In this document: positions 51,539 to 59,005 of the stretch, in pieces | How the letters are laid out: every line of letters starts with the position of its first letter | Numbering within the stretch: the stretch's first letter is position 1 | Origin: CAJCIY01 sp964245825 | GTDB taxonomy: Bacteria; Actinomycetota; Actinomycetes; Mycobacteriales; CAJCIY01 | NCBI GenBank assembly: GCA_964245825.1 | Contig: CAXTNT010000002.1 | Span: 186,001 to 250,000 of the forward strand | Reading direction: 5' to 3' | DNA: 64,000 nucleotides | The notes under the pieces: generated by a model | The model's input: only the letters and a program-made list of their open reading frames with translations | The model's database searches: none | Told to the model about the DNA's origin: nothing | Position numbers and translations under genes: made by a program

Positions 51539-52834
51539 TCAGGCCGGTTCCGGTGGTCTCGCTGTCAGCGCGCCTTCGAGCATGCGGGCGGCGACTCTCG
51601 GCAGGAAGCCATTGCGTTCCTCGGCGGGGCAGGCGGCGAGCGCGCGACGCGCCTGTTCGACGTCTCGAACCTGGAGCTCGACCATGGCACGCACCGCGCA
51701 CCGGTTGGCCAGTAGCTGGCCGGACAGGGTGTGATCCGCTGCGGCGAGTATGGCGCGGGCCTCGAGGGGGCGGTCTCCGAACATCAACGCCACCGCGCGC
51801 GCCGTACCCGTACGGTCGGCGTCCGGGGCAACCCGCTGCGCGAGTGCGGCCCATCGGCCGACGCGCGCCACGTCCAGTTCGGCGACGCTGGGGTGCGCGG
51901 GGGTGATCACCTCTCGGATGATCACGATTGTCCACAGCTCCACCACCGCGCAGGCCAGCGCGGCCGTGGTCTGCGCGGTCTGGCCGCTCGTGGCCGCGCG
52001 CTCCAGGTTCGTGTCGGCCCGTTCGAGGATGAAGCGGGCGTCGGGCGCCGGCCCATGCGCCAGCAGCGTGAGCAGTCTGCCGGCAGCCGCCGCAGCCACC
52101 TCCGGCCGTCCGTCAGTCAGCGCCGTCCGGAGCACGTCGCGATTGGTGCTCCGGGTCAGCTCGATGACGGCTCGTCGGCTGTTCTCGAGGTTCCGCTGCG
52201 CAGTCGGGTGGAAGAGCCACCGGCCGATCGTCAGACCGTCGCTGGCGAGTGCGCCATCCTGAACAGGGATCAGGTTCATGAACACGAGCCACGCGCCGGT
52301 GACACCCGCGCCCAGCAGCAGGCAGCGGACACCGACCGACGGGCTCCGCGCAGCGAACCACCACGCCACCGCGGTGAGCACGGCGTTCGCCGCCGGACCG
52401 CCGCCCGCGAACACGATGCGAAGCGGTCGTTCCAGGACGCGCGCCTCGCCCCACTGCGCCTGGACATGATTTCTGCTGGCGATAGGCGGGAGCCCGCCTC
52501 GACGCCAGACATACACCCCCAGGACGCGGACGGCCACCACCCGCAGTCGCAGGGACAGCGCGGCCAGCAGATGGCCTCCCTCGTGTGCCGGGATGTTCAC
52601 GAGGGTCCCGACGATCAGGCCGACGTAGGCACAGGTGACGCCGACGAATCCGCCGATGGCGCCGGCCCAGACGAGAGTCAGCACGACCGCGACGAGGGCC
52701 AGGGCCAGGTGTCCCAGCCGAAGACCGCTCCTGTCCGCCCCGGTCGAGACCACGGCACAGGGTGTCAGCGCACCGGCCGCCCCACAAGGGTCAGGCTGGG
52801 TGGTACGCACTGTCGGTGAGGCACGGGATCTCAT
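51539..52834 (-). CDS. M50-like membrane metalloprotease with helical C-terminal domain
   Basis: A 431-residue protein. The first 190 residues hold about five hydrophobic spans, with the zinc motif HEGGH (residues 84-88, HExxH) in IPAHEGGHLLAALSLRL and a later MNLIPVQDGALASDGL whose Asp199 fits the third ligand of the site-2 protease family. The C-terminal 230 residues are soluble and Ala/Arg-rich helical, like TPR or HEAT repeats (RDVEQARRALAACPAEE). The family cleaves membrane-embedded anti-sigma factors and similar substrates. It is divergent from the NfeD-like/flotillin pair. The substrate is unknown. Confidence 0.72.
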   Translation of the reverse strand: MRSRASPTVRTTQPDPCGAAGALTPCAVVSTGADRSGLRLGHLALALVAVVLTLVWAGAIGGFVGVTCAYVGLIVGTLVNIPAHEGGHLLAALSLRLRVVAVRVLGVYVWRRGGLPPIASRNHVQAQWGEARVLERPLRIVFAGGGPAANAVLTAVAWWFAARSPSVGVRCLLLGAGVTGAWLVFMNLIPVQDGALASDGLTIGRWLFHPTAQRNLENSRRAVIELTRSTNRDVLRTALTDGRPEVAAAAAGRLLTLLAHGPAPDARFILERADTNLERAATSGQTAQTTAALACAVVELWTIVIIREVITPAHPSVAELDVARVGRWAALAQRVAPDADRTGTARAVALMFGDRPLEARAILAAADHTLSGQLLANRCAVRAMVELQVRDVEQARRALAACPAEERNGFLPRVAARMLEGALTARPPEPA

Positions 52835-52897
52835 CAGGCGCCGGCCCTGCTGCGGGGTTAGTGTTCCGGCGCTGAATGCCGAGGGCGCGGGGGGACC

Positions 52898-53137
52898 ATG
52901 GACGACGACGAGGCCGACGACCGGCTGCTGGGCCGGATCGGCCGGGTGACCGTCCCGATTCCCAAGGCCGGTCCCGGCGAGGTCTTCGTGGCGATCCGGG
53001 GCGGCACCGAGGCCTTCGCTGCCTGGTCGGACGAGGAGATCGGCCGCAACAAGGCGGTGGTCGTGGTCGAGGTCCGCTCACCCCGTTCCGTCACCGTCAC
53101 CCCATTCCCCGAAGCTGACTCCCTGGTGGTGGTCTAG
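52898..53137 (+). CDS. NfeD-like OB-fold protein
   Basis: A 79-residue protein with an acidic start (MDDDEADDRLLG) and a beta-rich body: GRIGRVTVPIPKAGPGEVFV, then NKAVVVVEVRSPRSVTVTPF. This resembles the C-terminal OB-fold domain of NfeD proteins, which partner SPFH/flotillin proteins. It lacks the membrane part of full NfeD. ATG 52898 is in a GGGGGGACC context. Its stop touches the flotillin start (TAG then GTG), so the two are coupled. The family call rests on pattern and neighbour. Confidence 0.65.
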   Translation: MDDDEADDRLLGRIGRVTVPIPKAGPGEVFVAIRGGTEAFAAWSDEEIGRNKAVVVVEVRSPRSVTVTPFPEADSLVVV

Positions 53138-54628
53138 GTGTTGTTCTGGCACGTCCCCGCGCCCGACGAGGCGCTGTTGATATCCGGCTCCAGGCACAAG
53201 GACGGGACGACGCAGTTCCGCATCGTCACCGGGCACGGCTCCTTCGTGCTGCCGATCAAGCAGAAGGCGCGGCTGCTGTCGCTGGCGCTGCGGGAAGCCG
53301 AGCTCTACGAAGAGTGCGTCACCACCCAGGGCATCCCGATGCGGGTACGCGCGGTGGCCGTCTTCAAGGTGGGTGACGACCCAGCCTCGATCGCGAACGC
53401 CGCCCGCCGGTTCCTCGCCGAGCAGGACCGCATGGAGGAGCTGTGCGGACGCATCTTCGCCGGGCACCTGCGCTCGATCATCGGCAGGCTGACGGTCGAG
53501 GAGATCATCCGCGAGCGCGACAAGGTCTCGCAGGAGGTGAAGGACGGCAGCCACCTCGAGATGGAGAAGCTCGGCATCATCGTCGACGGCCTCCAGATCC
53601 AGGAGATCGAGGACCCGACCAGCTACATCCAGAACCTCGCCGCGCCGCATGCCGCCGCGGTCGCGTCCGCCGCGCGGATCGCCGCGGCCGAGCGCGATCA
53701 GGAGGCGGCCGAGAAGGAGCAGCAGGCGGCGCGGGCCAAGGCGCAGTTCGAGCGGGAGACCGCCATCGCCCGCGCCCGGATCGAGGCGGAGGTGCAGGAG
53801 GCGCAGGCGCAGGCCGCGCAGGCCGGCCCGCTCGCGGAGGCGAAGGCGTCGCAGAACGTGATCGCCGAGCAGACGGTGCTGGCCGAGCGGGCCGCCGCGC
53901 TGACCGACAAGCGACTGGAGTCCGACGTACGCCGCCCCGCGGACGCCGAGGCCTACAAGCAGCGCACCCTGGCAGAGGCCGCCCGGGACGCGGTCAAGCA
54001 CTCCACCGAAGGGGAGGCGTTCAAGCAGCGAGCCATGGCGGAGGCCGGCCGCGACACCACGCTGCTGAGCACCGAGGCGGAGGCCAAGCGCCGGCGTGCC
54101 ATCGCAGAGGCCGAGGCGGACGCACAGCGGGTCACGGCACAGGCCGGCTCCGACGCGGTGAAGGCCAAGGCGGACGGCGACGCCTACGCGCAACGCGCCA
54201 TCGCCGACGCGGAGGCGGCGGCGATCAACGTACGGGCCAGCGCCCTCTCGGGGGAGAACCAGGAGCTGATCGCCGCCAACAAGCTGGTCGACATGCTGCC
54301 CAGCCTCGTGCAGGCAGCCGCCGGCGGCATCTCCGGCTCGCATCTGACCGTGCTGAACGGGTCCGCCGGGATGAACGAGGTTGCCGTCGGTCTCGTCGCC
54401 CAGGGGCTGGCGATCTTCGAGAACCTGCGCTCCGGTCTTGCGCACAACGGCGACCATCCGGAGCTGGAGCTGTGGCCGTACCGGGTCGTGCCGCCACCGG
54501 CGCCGGCGACGCCTCGATCGACCAGACCCCGCAGCACAACGGGAGCGCCCCGCGGCCGGCACGGCGGAAGCCCGTGTCGCCGTAATTGGTCGAGGCCGCG
54601 AAACCCTGGCGCTGGCCTTCGGCTGTAG
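53138..54628 (+). CDS. Flotillin-like SPFH protein
   Basis: A 496-residue protein. VPAPDEALLISGSRHKDGT and the SPFH domain (FRIVTGHGSFVLPIKQK, VRAVAVFKVGDDPASIANAA) occupy the first 160 residues; IEDPTSYIQNLAAPHAAAV leads into a long Ala/Glu/Arg coiled coil (about 180-390) and a C-terminal oligomerisation part. Most flotillins have an N-terminal membrane hairpin before this; here the protein starts directly at MLFWHVPAP, so membrane contact must differ. The last 40 residues are Arg/Pro-rich and may be a late-stop extension. GTG 53138 follows the NfeD-like gene directly. Confidence 0.85.
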   Translation: MLFWHVPAPDEALLISGSRHKDGTTQFRIVTGHGSFVLPIKQKARLLSLALREAELYEECVTTQGIPMRVRAVAVFKVGDDPASIANAARRFLAEQDRMEELCGRIFAGHLRSIIGRLTVEEIIRERDKVSQEVKDGSHLEMEKLGIIVDGLQIQEIEDPTSYIQNLAAPHAAAVASAARIAAAERDQEAAEKEQQAARAKAQFERETAIARARIEAEVQEAQAQAAQAGPLAEAKASQNVIAEQTVLAERAAALTDKRLESDVRRPADAEAYKQRTLAEAARDAVKHSTEGEAFKQRAMAEAGRDTTLLSTEAEAKRRRAIAEAEADAQRVTAQAGSDAVKAKADGDAYAQRAIADAEAAAINVRASALSGENQELIAANKLVDMLPSLVQAAAGGISGSHLTVLNGSAGMNEVAVGLVAQGLAIFENLRSGLAHNGDHPELELWPYRVVPPPAPATPRSTRPRSTTGAPRGRHGGSPCRRNWSRPRNPGAGLRL

Positions 54629-54659
54629 CCGTGCGTAGCAGTTCGTAGCGCCTGCAGAT

Positions 54660-54665
54660 TACAGT
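54660..54665 (+). promoter_or_regulatory. -10 box of the third toxin-antitoxin operon
   Basis: TACAGT ends 6 bases before ATG 54672, with no ribosome site between. The layout is the same as for the two toxin-antitoxin operons near 6-7.6 kb and favours ATG 54672 over GTG 54666. Confidence 0.5.
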
Positions 54666-54671
54666 GTGGGG

Positions 54672-54926
54672 ATGACCCGGGAGATCAGTCAGCGCGAACT
54701 GCGCAACGACAGCGGAGCGATCCTCCGAGCGGTGGAGTCCGGCGAGGACTTCGTCGTCACCCGCAACGGAACCGCCCTCGCCGAACTACGCCCGCTGCGC
54801 CGTCGCCGCTTCGTGGCCGCCGCCGAGCTGCTGGCGACTGCTCGGCAGCTGGCGCCCCTCGATGCCACGGCCTTCCGCCGCGACGTCGATGAGTTCCTGG
54901 ACCAGACCCCGACGGGCGAGCACTGA
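54672..54926 (+). CDS. Antitoxin of the Phd/YefM type
   Basis: An 84-residue antitoxin. ISQRELRNDSGAILRAVESG and EDFVVTRNGTALAELRPL form the Phd/YefM DNA-binding domain seen in mycobacterial VapB proteins. The rest (RRRRFVAAAELLATARQL, DVDEFLDQTP) should bind the toxin. ATG 54672 is probably the first base of a leaderless mRNA. Its stop overlaps the toxin ATG (ATGA-type overlap), so production is coupled. Confidence 0.86.
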   Translation: MTREISQRELRNDSGAILRAVESGEDFVVTRNGTALAELRPLRRRRFVAAAELLATARQLAPLDATAFRRDVDEFLDQTPTGEH

Positions 54927-55318
54927 TGCCGGAGACAGGGCTTCTGGACACGTCCGTGGTGATCGACCTGCCGGTCGCGGATGGCCTGCTTCCGGCCGAG
55001 GCTGCGATCACGACCATGACCCTTGCCGAGCTTGCCGCCGGGCCCCACGCGACCGCCGACCCGGTTGAGCGATCGATCCGCCAGGAGCGACTGCAATGGG
55101 CCGAGGCGACGTTCGACGCGTTTCCCTTCGACATCGCGGCGGCGCGAAGCTACGGACGGGTCTACGCGCTGGTGCGATCGGCTCGTCGGCAGCCGCGCGG
55201 TCGCCTCGCCGACCTCATGATCGTCGCGATCGCCGCGTCCCAGCAGCTACCCCTGTACACCCGCAACCCCGACGACTTCATCGCGCTCGAGCAGATGGTC
55301 ACCGTCGTCCCGGTCTGA
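54926..55318 (+). CDS. PIN-domain toxin (VapC family)
   Basis: A 130-residue PIN ribonuclease. Acidic residues of the active site are visible: Asp in GLLDTSVVIDL (about residue 8), Glu in TMTLAELAAGPH (about 34), Asp in RLADLMIVAIAAS (about 94) and Asp in YTRNPDDFIAL (about 113). Ser/Thr in LDTSV is the usual fifth position. It starts at ATG 54926 overlapping its antitoxin. Closest in style to mycobacterial VapC. The RNA target is unknown. Confidence 0.9.
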   Translation: MPETGLLDTSVVIDLPVADGLLPAEAAITTMTLAELAAGPHATADPVERSIRQERLQWAEATFDAFPFDIAAARSYGRVYALVRSARRQPRGRLADLMIVAIAASQQLPLYTRNPDDFIALEQMVTVVPV

Positions 55319-55397
55319 CACGCGGGTCACCTCGGCGCAGACATGCCAGCCAGAATGCACGAGGGACCGGCTTCCGTAGCGATGCGCTCGCTTACTG

Positions 55398-55421
55398 ACC
55401 GCATGATCGTTCGGTTACCGT
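55398..55421 (+). promoter_or_regulatory. Operator dyad and -10 box of the phenylacetate operon
   Basis: ACCGCATGATCGTTCGGT (55398-55415) is an 18-bp dyad with 7 of 9 positions symmetric, like operators of TetR-family repressors such as PaaR. It touches the -10 box TACCGT (55416-55421), which ends 6 bases before ATG 55428. A repressor there would block RNA polymerase. No regulator gene is present in the window. Confidence 0.6.
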
Positions 55422-55427
55422 CGGCCG

Positions 55428-56225
55428 ATGTCGAGTGAGGCCTCCGCGGAACCCGTGCTCGTCGAGCGCGCGGAGGGCGTCGCGACGCTGACGTTGACCG
55501 GCCCGTCGCTGACCGCGCAGGCCAAGGACGCGTTGCGTACGCAACTCCAGGACGTCGCCGCCGACTCCGCGATCCGCGCGGTGGTGCTGACCGGCTCGGG
55601 AAAGATCTTCTGCGCCGGCCAGGACCTGGGAGAGCATGCTCGAGCGCTGGAGTCCGGCTCTGCCGCGGCGTTCGAGACGCTCGCCCGCGACTACGAGCCG
55701 ATCGTCACGACCCTGCTGATGATGCCGAAGCCGGTGGTAGCCGCGGTGAACGGCACCTGCGTCGGCGCGGGCCTGTCCCTCGCGCTCGCCTGCGACCTCC
55801 GGCTGGCCCGGAGCACCGCGACGTTCGCCACGGCCTTCACCGCCATCGGGCTGTCGTTCGACAGCGGCCTGTCCGCGACCTTGGCGCGCGCCATCGGCAC
55901 CGCGCGAGCCAGCGAGCTGATGCTGCTCGGTAGCAGGATCTCGGCGGAGACCGCGCTCGCCTGGGGACTGGTCGGCACGGTGGTCGAGGAGGCCGACTGG
56001 GACGGCACCGTGCGCGAGGTCGCGGGCCGACTCGCCACCGGCCCCACCCAGGCGTACGTCGCAGTCAAGCGGGCCATCGCCGCGGCGTGGTCCGCCTCGC
56101 TGCCGGACGTGTTCGACGCCGAGCGCGCGGCGCAGATCGACCTGGGCGGTACGGCCGACCACCGGGCCGCCGTGGCGGCCTTCCTGGCCAAGCGGCGCCC
56201 GACCTTCGACGGCCGGCCGCCGTAG
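55428..56225 (+). CDS. Enoyl-CoA hydratase/isomerase of the phenylacetate cluster
   Basis: A 265-residue crotonase-fold enzyme. GSGKIFCAGQDLGEHARAL (oxyanion hole, about residues 61-79), VVAAVNGTCVGAGLSLALA (about 104-122) and the FTAIGLSFDSGLSATLAR segment match the family; the Asp in SFDSG fits the PaaG-type isomerase that opens the oxepin-CoA path. By place it is the first gene of the paa operon, 27 bases before paaA. PaaG or PaaF cannot be told apart with certainty. The start is ATG 55428. Confidence 0.87.
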   Translation: MSSEASAEPVLVERAEGVATLTLTGPSLTAQAKDALRTQLQDVAADSAIRAVVLTGSGKIFCAGQDLGEHARALESGSAAAFETLARDYEPIVTTLLMMPKPVVAAVNGTCVGAGLSLALACDLRLARSTATFATAFTAIGLSFDSGLSATLARAIGTARASELMLLGSRISAETALAWGLVGTVVEEADWDGTVREVAGRLATGPTQAYVAVKRAIAAAWSASLPDVFDAERAAQIDLGGTADHRAAVAAFLAKRRPTFDGRPP

Positions 56226-56252
56226 TCTGCTTCAGACGCGAAGGAGCGTGGC

Positions 56253-57212
56253 ATGGCGCAGGTGCTCGACAACGACAGCGCATCGCCCGCGCTGACCGAA
56301 GGGTTCGAGGCGACCATCGCCCGGGACCGCCGGATCGAGCCCCGCGACTGGATGCCCGAGGCGTACCGGAAGACCATGATCCGCCAGATCGCGCAGCACG
56401 CGCACTCGGAGATCATCGGCATGCAACCCGAGGGCAACTGGATCACCCGCGCACCCTCCCTGCGGCGCAAGGCGATCCTGCTGGCCAAGGTCCAGGACGA
56501 GGCCGGACACGGCATGTACCTCTACTCCGCCGCCGAGACCCTCGGCGCCGACCGCGCCGACCTCACCGACAAGCTGGTGCACGGCCGGCAGAAGTACTCC
56601 TCGATCTTCAACTACCCCGCCCTCAGCTACGCCGACGTCGGCGTCATCGGCTGGCTCGTCGACGGCGCAGCGATCTGCAACCAGGTCCCGCTGTGTCGCA
56701 GCAGCTACGGCCCGTACGCCCGCGCCATGGTCCGCATCTGCAAGGAGGAGTCCTTCCACCAGCGGCAGGGCTACGAGCTGCTGCTGACGATGATGCGCGG
56801 GACGGCGGCCCAGCGGGCCATGGTCCAGGCCGCGGTCGACCGCTTCTGGTGGCCGTCGCTGATGATGTTCGGGCCGCCTGACGAGGCGTCGCCGAACACG
56901 GCGCAGTCGATGGCCTGGGGCGTGAAGCGGCACACCAACGACGAGCTGCGGCAGCGGTTCGTGGACATGTCCGTCCCGCAGGCCGAGCAGCTCGGCGTCA
57001 CCCTCCCCGACCCCGCGCTGCGCTGGAACGACGAGCGGGGCAGCTACGACTTCGGGGCGGTCGACTGGGCCGAGTTCGACGCCGTGGTCAGGGGCGACGG
57101 CCCCTGCAACGCCCAGCGCGTCGCGCACCGCAAGGCGGCGCATGACGACGGCGCGTGGGTACGGGCGGCCGCCAGTGCGCACGCCGCGAAGACGCAGGGG
57201 GCGAGACGATGA
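56253..57212 (+). CDS. paaA: Phenylacetyl-CoA 1,2-epoxidase subunit PaaA
   Basis: PaaA is the catalytic di-iron subunit that epoxidises the ring of phenylacetyl-CoA. The 319-residue protein shows metal-ligand pairs in VQDEAGHGMY (Glu83, His86) and CKEESFHQRQG (Glu166, His169), and the conserved RKTMIRQIAQHAHSEIIGMQ. An AAGGAG ribosome site precedes ATG 56253. Its C-terminus (SAHAAKTQGARR) lies in a 38-bp tandem duplication. The paaABCDE order is the standard one. Confidence 0.97.
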   Translation: MAQVLDNDSASPALTEGFEATIARDRRIEPRDWMPEAYRKTMIRQIAQHAHSEIIGMQPEGNWITRAPSLRRKAILLAKVQDEAGHGMYLYSAAETLGADRADLTDKLVHGRQKYSSIFNYPALSYADVGVIGWLVDGAAICNQVPLCRSSYGPYARAMVRICKEESFHQRQGYELLLTMMRGTAAQRAMVQAAVDRFWWPSLMMFGPPDEASPNTAQSMAWGVKRHTNDELRQRFVDMSVPQAEQLGVTLPDPALRWNDERGSYDFGAVDWAEFDAVVRGDGPCNAQRVAHRKAAHDDGAWVRAAASAHAAKTQGARR

Positions 57213-57250
57213 GTGCGCACGCCGCGAAGGCGCAGGGGGCGGGCCGGTGA
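57174..57250 (+). repeat. 38-bp tandem duplication forming a 13-codon ORF between paaA and paaB
   Basis: AGTGCGCACGCCGCGAA is repeated at 57174 and 57212; 31 bases match with two changes. The second copy is read from ATG 57209 (overlapping the paaA TGA) as MSAHAAKAQGAGR and stops at 57248-57250, overlapping the paaB GTG. The spacer is thus a copy of the paaA tail that keeps stop-start coupling. Confidence 0.8.
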
Positions 57251-57609
57251 GCGAGCTCGCGGCGGAGGGCGGCCACGGCGCCGTGCCGCTCACCGGCATT
57301 CCCGTTGCGCCGCAGGCAGCTGCGGTGCGTTCCGACTGGCCGCTGTACGAGGTGTTCCTGCGCGGCAAGCGGGGCCTCAACCACGTGCACGTCGGGTCGC
57401 TGCATGCCGCCGACCCGGTGATGGCGCTGCACCATGCCCGCGACCTGTACACCCGCCGCAACGAGGGCGTCAGCATCTGGGTCGTCCCGAGCGCGGCCAT
57501 CACGGCCAGCAGCCCCGACGAGAAGGACCCGTTCTTCGCCCCGGCGGCCGACAAGGTCTATCGGCACCCGACGTTCTACGTCATCCCCGACGACGTCCCG
57601 CACATGTGA
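57247..57609 (+). CDS. paaB: Phenylacetyl-CoA epoxidase subunit PaaB
   Basis: PaaB is the small bridging subunit of the epoxidase. The 120-residue protein has WPLYEVFLRGKRGLNHVHVG and LHAADPVMALHHARDLYTRR, then EGVSIWVVPSAAIT and VYRHPTFYVIPDDVPHM, the conserved PaaB blocks. Start GTG 57247 lies just after a GGGCC stretch; it overlaps the stop of the short ORF before it. Its own stop overlaps paaC (GTGA). The N-terminal 25 residues before SDWPLYE are longer than in Escherichia coli. Confidence 0.95.
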   Translation: MSELAAEGGHGAVPLTGIPVAPQAAAVRSDWPLYEVFLRGKRGLNHVHVGSLHAADPVMALHHARDLYTRRNEGVSIWVVPSAAITASSPDEKDPFFAPAADKVYRHPTFYVIPDDVPHM

Positions 57610-58502
57610 GCGGTGTGGCCATCAGCAACGACGAGAGCGTCTACCGGTCGCTCGCCGAGCAGGGCGAGGACCACCGCTGGGCGTTCGGCACCGGCTTCAC
57701 CGATCCCCTCGAGGGCGTGGACACCACGGTGCCCGCCGGCGTCGACGGCGCGGCGCTCGCCGCGTACTGCCTGATGCTCGGGGACGACGCGCTGATCTAC
57801 TCGCATCGGCTGCAGCAGTGGATGACCCGCGCGCCGGAGCTGGAGGAGGAGACCGCGCTCGGCAACATCGCGCTGGACCTGCTCGGCGAGGCCAGGCTGC
57901 TGCTCTCCCGGGCGGGTCGGGCGGACGGCACCGGCCGGGACGAGGACGCCCTGGCCTTCTTCCGCGACGAGCGCGACTTCCGCAACGTCCGGCTCGTCGA
58001 GCGCCTGGACGCGGACTTCGCCGAGCTCATCGGCCGGCTGCTGGTGTTCTCCTGCTGGCGGCTCGCGCTGTTCGACCGCCTCCGCGACAGCCGCGACCCG
58101 GTCCTGGCCGCCATCGCCGGCAAGGGCGTCCACGAGCTGACCTACCACCGCGACTACGCGGCGCAGTGGGTCGTTCGGCTGGGGGACGGGACCCCCGAGT
58201 CCCACCGCCGCATGCAGTCCGCGCTGGACGTCCTCTGGCCGCTGGTCGACGAGCTGTTCACCGGCCACCCGGTCGAGTCCGCGCTCCCCGGGGTCGCCGC
58301 GGCGGCGGCCGGGCTGCGGGTCGAGGTGGACCTCGTCCTCGACACCGTGCTGGCCGCAGCCGGTCTCGACCGGCCCGAGGTGCGGCCACTGGCGGGCGTC
58401 GGCGGCCTGGCCGGTCGCGACGGTCTGCACACCGAGGCGATGGGCTACCTCCTGGCCGAGTTGCAGAGCGTCGCCCGGGCCGACCCGGAGGCGACCTGGT
58501 GA
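57606..58502 (+). CDS. paaC: Phenylacetyl-CoA epoxidase subunit PaaC
   Basis: PaaC is the structural ferritin-like subunit that pairs with PaaA. The 298-residue helical protein contains CLMLGDDALIYSHRLQQWMT, EEETALGNIALDLLGEARLL, RDERDFRNVRLVE and KGVHELTYHRDYAAQWVVRL. Metal ligands are incomplete, as is normal for PaaC. GTG 57606 overlaps paaB by 4 bases; GTG 57615 is a second choice. It overlaps paaD by 4 bases. Confidence 0.95.
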   Translation: MSGVAISNDESVYRSLAEQGEDHRWAFGTGFTDPLEGVDTTVPAGVDGAALAAYCLMLGDDALIYSHRLQQWMTRAPELEEETALGNIALDLLGEARLLLSRAGRADGTGRDEDALAFFRDERDFRNVRLVERLDADFAELIGRLLVFSCWRLALFDRLRDSRDPVLAAIAGKGVHELTYHRDYAAQWVVRLGDGTPESHRRMQSALDVLWPLVDELFTGHPVESALPGVAAAAAGLRVEVDLVLDTVLAAAGLDRPEVRPLAGVGGLAGRDGLHTEAMGYLLAELQSVARADPEATW

Positions 58503-59002
58503 GCGCACCGGCCAGCGCGGACGCCTGGGCCGTCGCCGCGGCCGTGCCCGACCCGGAGCTGCCGATGGTGACCCTCGCCGACCTCGGCATCCTGCGCGAC
58601 GTCGAGACGGTGGGAGAGACGGTCACGGTGACCATCACGCCCACGTACACCGGCTGTCCGGCGATGGCGGAGATGGGCCGGGACCTGCGCAACCGCCTGC
58701 GGCAGAAGGGCTTTCTCCATGTCACGGTACGCACGGCACTCGCCCCCGCCTGGAGTAGTGACTGGATCACGCCAGCGGGCCGGGCGAAGCTGGCGGCCGC
58801 CGGGATCGCACCCCCGAACGCCGCCCGGCGCCAGGACGGCCCGATCCCGCTGACGCTGGTCGCGCGCCCGCGCACGGTCCGCTGCCCATACTGCGGCGCC
58901 GCGGAGACCCGGCAGACGGCAGCGTTCAGCGCCACCGCGTGCAAGGCGCTCTACCGGTGCGAGCGCTGCGACGAGCCGTTCGAGTACGTCAAGGAGCTCT
59001 GA
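58499..59002 (+). CDS. paaD: PaaD Fe-S assembly-type protein
   Basis: PaaD is a DUF59/SufT-like protein with a zinc-ribbon tail thought to mature the PaaE or epoxidase metal centre. The 167-residue protein has PDPELPMVTLADLGILRDV, the TPTYTGCPAMAEMGRD motif with the conserved Cys, and a C-terminal four-Cys ribbon (CPYCGAAETR, ACKALYRCERC). GTG 58499 overlaps paaC by 4 bases. Confidence 0.94.
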   Translation: MSAPASADAWAVAAAVPDPELPMVTLADLGILRDVETVGETVTVTITPTYTGCPAMAEMGRDLRNRLRQKGFLHVTVRTALAPAWSSDWITPAGRAKLAAAGIAPPNAARRQDGPIPLTLVARPRTVRCPYCGAAETRQTAAFSATACKALYRCERCDEPFEYVKEL

Positions 59003-59005
59003 GCT

